DNA of 25,754 bases from Asterionellopsis glacialis (taxonomy: Eukaryota > Bacillariophyta > Plagiogrammaphyceae > Rhaphoneidales > Asterionellopsidaceae): NCBI GenBank assembly GCA_014885115.2, contig WKLE02000452.1, forward strand, positions 1 through 25,754, written 5' to 3'. The notes below the pieces were generated by a model, which was not told the origin of the DNA, did not search any database, and saw only the letters and a program-made list of their open reading frames with translations. Position numbers and translations under genes: made by a program. This document shows positions 10,312 through 18,635 of this stretch, piece by piece. Numbering within the stretch: position 1 is the first letter of the stretch; every line of letters begins with the position of its first letter.

Positions 10312-13300
10312 TTATAAGTAAACGACCATTGTGGATTCCACATCCTTGGAACATGTGGGACATTTTCCTACTTTCTGAGTCACTGAGCAACGGGGACAAA
10401 GACATAAATGACGACAGGGAAGCATTAGTACTTCTCGTTTGCCATTGGAACACAGCATACAAGGGAGGAACTTTTCCTTGTTTTCATTGATCACGCCAAA
10501 TCGATTTTGTCTTCTTCTTTGCATAGCTGGTGTATTTGACCAACCAGAGCGGTACGTTCCCAACCGTTCTTCTTGTGTTAAAATTTCATCTTGACTCTTT
10601 GTTGCAACCCGAATACTAGATGCGTGACTTTCTTTCGTGTCCATTGTGTGTTTCAACCTGGTAGAGGCTTCTCTGATCTTCAATGTACCACGGTCAGGAG
10701 TGGGAGGTTTGGCACTCTGGTCTTCTGGTGGTTTTTCTACGTGTTTCAGGTGAGAGGGGGCCTCTGCAATACAAACTGCAACTGGGTCAGGCTTGACTAG
10801 TTTTCTGGAAGGCGACGAGGCGACATGAACAAGCTTCGGAGATGATTTTGCAAATTGCTCGGATATGAGTTCACTTGATCTTGCAAGTTTTGACGGGGTT
10901 TCGACATGGTGGAGCTTTTCGAAAGCTTCAGCTATTTCTTTGCAGGGTTCTGGCTCTACACGGACTTCGCTAGAAGTATCCTCATCAGTTGTTTGAGTGG
11001 AGTCTTCTGACTTAATTTCCTTTACATCAGATAAGAAGTCCTCAATCACTGCACCTTGCTCTTCACTTTCTGGCTCGTCCATATCATGTTCGTCACTCAA
11101 AAGGGTTTCTTTTGCAATCTTGGAGGTGATTACTGCGAAACCTCCATCATTCTCCATGCGAGTTTCTGTCACTTCAACCAATGCATCACCAAGGACAACC
11201 TTCTTAGTCTCGTTTTCAATAGCTTCCTCTTCTTTCTTCTCTGAACCATCAGAGATAGCAGTGGCATCTTCTGGGTCTATTATATGGGACGTATTTTGTT
11301 GGATTTTCGAAACATAGGTCCACATGTCGGATTCATCATCGTCGTCGTCATCATCGACCAATAACTCACCCCTTAGCACGGAATCATCAACGGCAGAGTC
11401 TCTGGATTCGTCTTCAACCATGACTTCTGATTTGTTATGAAGATAGCCATCTGACTCAGAAATCATTGACATAGCATGGAAGGAAGCAAATGCACTCGCC
11501 TTGTCTTGACGATGTTCATCTTCAGGATACTCAGATTCTTCAGCGTCAAATGAACCAGAACCAGCAAGTGTAGTTTGCTTCAACGCACTTTCTTCTGTTT
11601 CTTTCCTGCGCTCAAGTATTGCCGTATCAGGTAGCTTCATTGCCTTTTCTTCTTTCTTATGTTCAAGCATTACTTTATCAGATTGTTTCACTGCTTCTTC
11701 TTCTTTCTTATGCTCAAACATTACTGTATCAGATAGTTTCACTTCTTCTTCTTTCATATGTTCAAGCATTACCGTATCAGATAGTGTCGCTGATTGTTCT
11801 TCTTCTTGCATTAATTTTGGACATTCCAAAGCTGCAGGGCAAAGCCTCAATAACTCGTAAATTGTGCTTGTGATACTTCGATCGTAACGCTTTTGTGTTT
11901 CTCGCATTTCTTTGCTTTTCTCTTTTCTCTTCATTTTCTTCCATTTCTTCGTACCGACTCTGTTTCGGGTAACATGTTGAAAACGAACTCTTAACTCTGA
12001 ATTATACGACCGATGGAGTGCCATCATTTGAAATGGGTACAAACCCGACTCCGGATCCCGGGAAAGGAGAGTTTCAGTACCAACTTCAACAAGGCGTTTT
12101 AGCTCTTTCCATGTTTTGCCAGCTTCGATCGCCATATGGAGAGGTAACTTCCCATTACACCATATTTGAGCCGCATCAGGAAATGCACGAACTAGCAGGT
12201 CCATTGTGTTGATGTATGGCAATTCAAATTCTCTTGGAGTGTAGCTAGTAGTTGAAGCCATAATATGAAGGGGATACATGTTGGTTTCGGGAAGAGGCAT
12301 TTTAATTGAGCCAGTGTATAGTTCTAGTAAGAGATGAACAATTTGGGGTGGTGTATCTGAATTGGATATCGCTGCATGGACCATGAAATCATAGATCTTG
12401 GGCATGACAAGTGTGCCCTCCTTAGGACTATTCCCTTCTTCGCCTTGGTAACAATACCATATCCAAAACTTCATCTTGTTCCACCACACGTCGAATTCTT
12501 TTGAAATCTTTTCCTCTTTCCCTAGTTTAATCGCAGTTGCTATGGTGCGCATGCGGTCAACTAGAGGCCGATAATTCTCTTGTTCACCTGCGTACACCCA
12601 ACTCAAGTAGTGAGTTGCAACCATCCCCTTACCATGTTCATCCCTGGCTTCATCAAGCTTGGGAGGTTTTGGTTTTTCAATCCCACCCCTTACGGCATTT
12701 GGGAAGCGCCGTAGAAACTCAAATATTGTTTGCAGTTGTTCAATATCCTCCTCTCGCTGCACCTTTTTCAATGCATTTAATTTCGACTTCGATTTCAGTG
12801 ATTGCCACTTGTCATCTGGGTACTCGTTACGTGCCTTGAAGGCAAGACGAGCCTTATCGTCTATTGTTAGGTCTCGTTTCATGGCTGCCATTTGAAACGG
12901 ATATAGTTTCGTAGTAGGATCTCGTTTTCGAAGGAGGCGTCGGTTAGCAGAAGTTAAGCCCTTGACCTCATACCATGTTTTTCCCGCATCAAGGGCAAGG
13001 TGCAATGGTGNNNNNNNNNNNNNNNNNNNNNNNNNNNNNNNNNNNNNNNNNNNNNNNNNNNNNNNNNNNNNNNNNNNNNNNNNNNNNNNNNNNNNNNNNN
13101 NNNNNNNNNNNNNNNNNNNNNNNNNNNNNNNNNNNNNNNNNNNNNNNNNNNNNNNNNNNNNNNNNNNNNNNNNNNNNNNNNNNNNNNNNNNNNNNNNNNN
13201 NNNNNNNNNNNNNNNNNNNNNNNNNNNNNNNNNNNNNNNNNNNNNNNNNNNNNNNNNNNNNNNNNNNNNNNNNNNGAGCAAGCAAAGGAAATACCTTGAA

Positions 13301-14327
13301 TTGGATCCTTAAAGCAAGAGGCACTGGCAGCTGTTAAAAGTGACACGACAGAAGGCGGTGCCGAATGGATGAGGGCATCCAACAACAAAGGTTGTTTCTC
13401 CCCTACCTGCAATGAAGATATGGGATTTACGGATGATGATAACAATAACCACTTTACGACAGCCCATCGTTTAGTTTGCTGTTCTTGCCACATAAGCATA
13501 TCCGCTTTTTGTTCAGTCTCGTCATCTCCAATGTATTCCCATGCACGATGCTTCTGAAGAATGGTAGATTTCTTTTGCAAATGTTTGGCTACTTCTACTG
13601 CATGGTCAAGAGCCGTTAAACCGAAATTGTCTTGAGTGGACAGTCCCTCTGGATTCACAAGGCATATCTCTGCAATAATTTTCATTCTATGTCCTTCCTT
13701 TGCAGCTACATGTAAAGGGAGGTACCCATTTTGATCAGCAACCCTGGATGCTTTTGCACTAGCTTGTATCATACTCAACAAGACATCAAATGGCATGTCA
13801 ACTTCATGAAGTCCAACGTGTATCGCTGTTTCCCCATTTGCATCTTGTAAAGCAATATCATCGGTGACAAGAGAAATCTTCTTGCCGCGTCGCACATACT
13901 TTTTTTTCTTGTTCCACTTTTCACTTTCTATGCATTCTCTTAATTTTTCTCTAATTCTATCCCATTTTTGACGACTTACCCACTCATGCCATAGACTCCC
14001 ATACGTCTCTTCGGCAACTGTATCAGGAGTAGATATTGTCGCAACATTGATTCCATTTCTTCCATTCACACACCCTCTCACAGGTGTTTGTACGTTCGAT
14101 CTCACCTTGCTGGGAATTGGATTTGCTTGTTCGGGTTGAAGAGCACTGATACTCGTCGGTTTTGGTTTGTTAGTGAAACGGCGGTGAGTGACCTTGCTTC
14201 TTTGACTTGCGCGGTTACTACTACTTTCATCTCTTGTCCTCGATGACGATGCAGATCTTTGAGACACGTCTATTCGACGCTGATTATTGGACCGTCGCTT
14301 GCTCTTGGACCTGAAAAGACCTGACAT
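10312..14327 (-). CDS. Giant ankyrin-repeat protein with C-terminal RING finger (interrupted by an assembly gap)
   Basis: This is one gene read as two open pieces on either side of the N block at 13011-13275. The start chosen is the ATG at 14327 (M-S-G-L-F-R); the GTG upstream is not a plausible start. The N-terminal piece (about 350 residues) has a basic Ser/Arg-rich head and ankyrin repeats at about 160-260. The post-gap piece (898 residues) resumes inside an ankyrin motif (P-L-H-L-A-L-D-A-G-K-T-W). It contains a second copy of the same module (P-L-H-M-A-I-E-A-G-K-T-W), then a long acidic disordered region, then a RING: C-x2-C-x11-C-x-H-x3-C-x2-C-x8-C-x2-C, ending V-V-Y-L like IAP/MULAN RINGs. 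The likely role is an E3 ubiquitin ligase with ankyrin substrate recognition; this is inferred from the domains. Total length is at least about 1,250 residues plus whatever the gap encodes. The reading frame changes across the gap, which an intron or a wrong gap length would explain. Confidence 0.88.
10351..10461 (-). other. RING-HC finger coding segment
   Basis: These codons hold eight zinc ligands in C3HC4 order: C-M-L-C, then L-P-C-R-H, then C-P-R-C, then C-P-T-C. The Leu-Pro-Cys-x-His core and position at the extreme C-terminus, with a hydrophobic V-V-Y-L end, resemble RINGs of the IAP/MULAN type, in which the C-terminal tail helps dimer formation. All ligands are intact, so E2 binding is possible. 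Activity is inferred. Confidence 0.9.
11573..11784 (-). repeat. Four degenerate 17-18 residue repeats in the ANK-RING linker
   Basis: The linker contains four successive copies of a unit of the form L-S-D-T-V-M-L-E-H-K-K-E-E-E. The alternating acidic and basic residues suggest charged helices. On the plus strand the same DNA appears as repeated TCTTCTTC/ATTAC.GTATCAGATAG blocks. The copies differ by several substitutions and small length changes, so the expansion is not recent. Confidence 0.85.
13011..13275. other. Assembly gap (265 N)
   Basis: The unknown bases fall inside the ANK-RING gene. Just before the gap on the minus strand is CAAG|GTATTTCC, a possible splice donor. By comparison with the second ankyrin module, about 45-50 residues of exon are missing, leaving room for an intron of roughly 100 nt. 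The gap length itself may be only an estimate. Confidence 0.95.
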
Positions 14328-14934
14328 GGTGAAAAAGGCGGCTGTGACAATCACCTGCGATTAGAAGATGGAAAGACAGCACGCAGTCAGTGTCTGTCTG
14401 CACCATACAAAGCACGAACAATAATTTTTACAGTCACGCTTTGTCCTTGGGACTCGAGACTCGAAATAGGAATCTTTCTATATTGGAAACCTGCTTGTTC
14501 AACTGTTTATATATGGCAGTTTGGATCTAATCCACACAAATTGAACGGTAGTTGTAAATACTACCTAAAGGTTTCAGCATTGGACGTATTTTTAGTACCT
14601 CCGGCTTGATATATATAGTTTCAAAGAACATTTCATTCATTCCCGTTTTTTGAAAAATTTGAATCAATAATGAAAAATATGTAGATGTCCATATTAAAAA
14701 AAAGCATTATTTGAACAGAAATAACGTACATATGATGAAACAAAATGACATAATAAACTTGTGAAAATATCTATCCTACAAAAACCTACAAATAAGTTTT
14801 CTTGCTTCATAGTTCTTTTTTGTAGACATTCCATGGGAAAAAATCGTGAGCTCGTACGAGTGTACCAGTACATGGTTTTGTAAGTAAAGGTAGTCTACAT
14901 GTACAGGTACCTGGGTACGAGTAACAAGAAGTAG
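14328..14934. other. Intergenic, 5' flank of the ANK-RING gene
   Basis: This AT-rich DNA has no convincing frame. GCAG|GTGATT at about 14350-14358 (minus) could be a 5' UTR splice donor, but no partner acceptor is evident. A cluster of GTAC words lies at 14854-14918 (CGTACGAGTGTACCAGTACA and neighbours). Confidence 0.45.
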
Positions 14935-15234
14935 CTGCACCAGGATTACCAAGATAGCAAGGATAGACAACTCAAGAATGCCAAGACGATTAATATCATC
15001 CTGGACAACGAACCCAAGGAAAGGAGGCCACCCCCAAATATCATACCGGAATTCATTCGCTCAGGCATTATTATAAACACAATATTACCGGGAGTAAATG
15101 AAAAAAGTGCCATCAACAAGCAATGGATACCACTCCTACAGAGCAAAGAGTGGGAAGAAACCCTGGAAAAGCATGGTGGAGAACCAGACCGCTGCAAGTT
15201 GCAAACAAAGACTTGCCGCCACTCCCCCCTCTAA
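14935..15234 (+). other. Orphan 99-codon coding-like frame without ATG
   Basis: The plus strand is open from just after a TAG at 14932-14934 to the TAA at 15232-15234. The encoded peptide is rich in Lys/Glu/Asp/Pro (for example N-E-P-K-E-R-R-P-P-P and E-W-E-E-T-L-E-K-H-G-G-E-P-D). It looks protein-like rather than like translated AT-rich spacer, and local G+C is higher than in the flanks. There is no in-frame ATG, so it would be an internal exon or a relic fragment. No family is recognised. Its position beside transposon remnants suggests a decayed element gene. Confidence 0.35.
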
Positions 15235-15564
15235 GGCTGAACCTTATGGTTCCCCAAAATCCAATATCTGATATTCTGTCTGCCACACCTTAATCATTCA
15301 AATTTGAAAACCCTCCTTATATGGTTTCATGGAGTGCAAAACGAACATCCGATCACAGATGTACAACTGAACATCCAACAGCCAACAATGACAAAAAACA
15401 CTACTACACAATGAAAAGCAATGCTCTATCTGTCATTATTTTATTTTAGTGTATTCTATTGTTGATTGTTGAGTACTACCTCTTGTTAAAAGCCACTAGA
15501 CTTTATTTTTTGCTTGGTTCTTCACAGCTGTTTATTGTCCCATTTGTTGTTATAGTACTATTTC

Positions 15565-16789
15565 TTGTTGATTGGTGAGTATTGTTTTTATCACCATGTC
15601 TTTACCAACAGACTTAGGTGCTTCTTCCACTCCCTGCCTGCCTCACATGACAGTGCTGCCCCCCAACTTCTCTCTGCTGTTGTGGATTGTCCCAGCTCTG
15701 ATAACTACCAAATCTACAGCCAGTCCCTTTATGACTGCCTCCAACACTTTCTTCCAGTTAATTTTGTACTTCCTTATACCCTTTGTGCCATCCAGTGTTG
15801 TTTGATCTTTGCTGCTGGAGAGGATACAATGAGGGTTGGATTAACAATAAAAAATGGTAAGAAAGGTGCTGAGATTCATAAAAAATATATTGAATTAGTC
15901 AAAAACTTACCTAGTTCCTGGGTACCTGATGACTTCAAACAAAAACTTGTGAAACCTTGGGAGAGTGGTACAAACATCACAACAGTTGTCACTAGTGTAG
16001 TGGCAAGAAAATATGCTGGTATCTACAGGGTAATTAGGGCATATCTTTGTCCTAAACTTCCCACTAAACTTTGCAAGTATGCCCAGTGTTTTGGGTCTTC
16101 AAAAGTGTTTTGAGAAATTACGTCTAGAGATTTTTGAAGAGAAAAAAAAGGAGAAGAAGAAGATGTCAAAACAAGCAGAAGAGGGTTGTGAAAAGAGGGG
16201 GGAGGAACATATTCCCTTGGAGTGGGAATACCAAGGTGCAATTCCCAAAGCATACCTACTTACCTTGAAAGTGCATAGACTTTAATTACAGCTTGCCAAC
16301 AATGTTGTAGTAGCAAGCTACAAAAATAATGCAAATTGGTTGTTGCCACCACAAATCAAGAGAGAAGGTGCAATCAAGGCAGCTGTCAAGCACAAAATAA
16401 AGGAGACTACCTTTGAAAAGAAAAAGAAGAAGATAGCAGTTGAGTCTAGAGCCAGGTCCTCCTTGGCATTTGAACAACAAGTAGCAACAGAGGGAAGGAA
16501 GGCAGAGAGTGCTGAGATAGCTTCTGCCTTGACTACTCTCAGAGAGTTCAAGGACACAATGTTGCCTGGTATGCATCATGAGAGGAATGTTAGGACTCAG
16601 CTCTCCAGAATAACTGGACATGGTGAGTTCCAGCAAACCACTGAAGTAAGTAGGCCTGCTGTGCTAATTGATTTACTGGAAGATGAGGATGATGAAAATT
16701 TGGATGACATTGATGTAGTGATAGTGAAAAAAAAAGATATTGCAGACAGTAAAAAATCTGTTCTAAAGAAGAACAGCACCACTTACTAA
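15565..16789 (+). pseudogene. Broken unknown gene with basic coiled coil and acidic SIM-like tail
   Basis: Three open stretches follow one another on the plus strand. The first, in frame 1, runs from 15565 to 16113 (182 codons; its second half looks coding, for example K-G-A-E-I-H-K-K-Y-I-E-L-V). The protein then continues in another frame from about 16090 to a TAA at 16283-16285, and on in that same frame to 16789. One frameshift near 16100 and one stop would therefore explain the pattern. The middle part is a Lys/Glu-rich probable coiled coil. The end has A-V-L-I-D-L-L-E-D-E-D-D-E, resembling a SUMO-interaction motif. It lies next to an oppositely oriented PIF/Harbinger transposase relic. 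Such elements usually carry a second, DNA-binding ORF, so this may be that gene, but no Myb/SANT signature was recognised. Introns are an alternative to lesions. Confidence 0.45.
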
Positions 16790-17138
16790 GTGTGAAAATA
16801 GGCTTTCTTGAGAGGGACTTGGTCACCTGTTTAGCTATCAAAAGAATGATATGCCTTCCCTTCTGGTTTTCATTTTAACTTTGAAATTCTTATGTAAGGT
16901 AATACCATATCCCCTCACTTGATCTCATACTACTAGTAGAGTACTTATGTATAGTCAAATTAGCATAATCGTAAGAAGCCACTATAAATATTGAAGTTAT
17001 CCTAGAAGTAAAGTACCCTACCCCCTATCTCACTTGATATGATAGTTGGTTCTTGATCTGCTCTAATCAATTCTCAATCTGCTTGTGGTCCTGTGGTACT
17101 AGCATTAGTAGCATATATGTTATTATCCAATATAGTAA
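16790..17138. other. Spacer between two transposon-related relics
   Basis: This AT-rich spacer separates two convergently oriented broken coding regions. No gene is visible. Repeated phrases such as CCCCTCACTTGAT (16911-16923) and CCCCTATCTCACTTGAT (about 17021-17037) are similar to each other. They could be remnants of a short repeat, but no clean terminal inverted repeat was found. Confidence 0.4.
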
Positions 17139-18340
17139 CCTACTTTTAATATACCAAAAACATCTTCAACATCCTTCCTGATGCTCTCCACCATCTTAGA
17201 CTACTTCTTTGCTTTCTTATTTGTATCAGTCACTGGATATATTAGAAGCTCCCACCATAAATAAACACCATCTACTATTAAATAGGGACCAGCATTTTCT
17301 TTTGCAGTTCCATCCAGTTTACAGTTAGTCTGCTACTTAATACGTCTTAACCAGCTACTGCCATTTTTGTGAAGTTGAGTGACATTACTAGTGTTGTATG
17401 TGCTTATCATTTCTTGCCCCTGAATGACCAAGAAACACTGCTTGTATGAAATCTCTATTTTTAACTATTACTTGGTATGCCACAAATGGATAACCTTCCT
17501 TACCTTTATACTCATGCAGCACACTACAGAGACATTTGTCCCAACCAATGTGTACCATATCATCCATAGATTCAATACAACCAACCAAACCTAATTTGTC
17601 AAAGTTGTTATGACCAAAATCAAATTCACTTAGGTTCCTTGGTAAAAATAATGTATTCCTCTTTTATAGAAGACATATTCTAACACCATTTAAGAAAAAA
17701 TAGCGTGTGTACATTTTCATCAATATTAGAATTGAAACAATAATCAATATGTGAAACTCCTTTAGCAAGAACATACATTACACCCAACACTAGTAGTTCC
17801 ACTATCTTCACAGGATATTTTGCTGCATCAGTCATACCATCCTTTGTCAACTGTTAATTTCACTAACCGTTCAAATATCTTGAAGTTGACCCTAAATAAA
17901 CCTTCAAATTTTTTGGTGTCTTTGTGGTGTTAAGTCATTCCTAAGAATGTTTTTCTGATCTTCATTAGAAAAGTTGCTGTACTACAAATGCATACAGGAC
18001 AATTTGGGAAGCAAATGGCTGTTGCGTGGACAAGCAGATGGACTCCAATGTACCCCCTTTTACTAATATTTTCCTGAATCCTTACTTCTTACTCAATTGC
18101 TGGATCTTCTCTCTGGATTAAACTAAGGCCATAATTTACATCACCAAGTGAAAGTCTTCTTTTCTTTTGTGTGTTGTTTGTCTGATTGTTGTATTGTGCT
18201 GCTGTTGACACTAGTGGCATAGGGCGAAAGTACCATCTCCACCAATTAGCTTCACAGTATGCATGTATAGGATAGAAAGGTCTATTACCAGGTGCTGAAT
18301 TTTCATCACTGTCATTGGTGCTGTTGCTATGGGACTGATC
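17139..18340 (-). pseudogene. Decayed PIF/Harbinger-class (DDE_Tnp_4) transposase
   Basis: On the minus strand, fragments in different frames appear in family order. First (about 18190-18340) is a Trp-rich N-terminal part with N-W-W-R-W-Y-F-R-P. Then K-F-E-G-L-F-R-V-N-F-K-I-F (17838-17913) and a helical segment (17704-17835). Then V-G-C-I-E-S-M-D-D, K-G-K-E-G-Y-P-F-V-A-Y and G-H-S-G-A-R-N-D-K (17388-17632, first catalytic Asp). Then Y-L-I-V-D-G-V-Y-L-W (17206-17290, second Asp), and V-E-S-I-R-K-D-V-E-D-V-F-G-I-L-K (17139-17202, catalytic Glu). The G-Y-P...A-Y, G-A-R-N-D and R-K-D-V-E motifs are diagnostic of the family. Multiple stops and frameshifts make it inactive. Terminal inverted repeats and a 3-bp target duplication were not found. 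Confidence 0.85.
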
Positions 18341-18635
18341 TCTGAGGAAAATGAGAGCACAACAAAAATGGAGCAGATGGACATAATATGGGCTTATAAC
18401 CCATTAAGGTTTAGTACACACTTAGTTAGTACACCACACTCTAACAGATGGTAGGTAATCCTGCCTATCAGCATTACAGAGACCATCCCTATTGGGTGGA
18501 TATCTAAGCTTGGACAAGCCTCATTGTTTCATGTGTTTCCCCATCCTGTATGTGGGCATGTGCTTGTATTTATTATCTGATACACACAACACCTTCTTTT
18601 GAAAGAATCTTCCATCCCTCCATCTTCATCTATAA
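18341..18635. other. Spacer between transposase relic and LRR gene
   Basis: No coding frame is recognised. The last 60 bases (from about 18580) resemble the B-to-A introns further right (TTCCATCC followed by CCATCTTCAT), so the duplicated LRR cassette probably begins here. Any first exons of the LRR gene (start codon, signal peptide) were not found and may have been lost. Confidence 0.4.

Noticed and set aside
12954..13337. Open frames running through the N block
   Set aside because: Unknown bases cannot show stops, so these frames are artefacts.
14352..14354. GTG as start of the ANK-RING frame
   Set aside because: Same reason; the ATG at 14327 is used.
15235..18500. Terminal inverted repeats for the Harbinger-type element
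   Set aside because: No matching pair could be found by eye on the two flanks, so element boundaries were not called.
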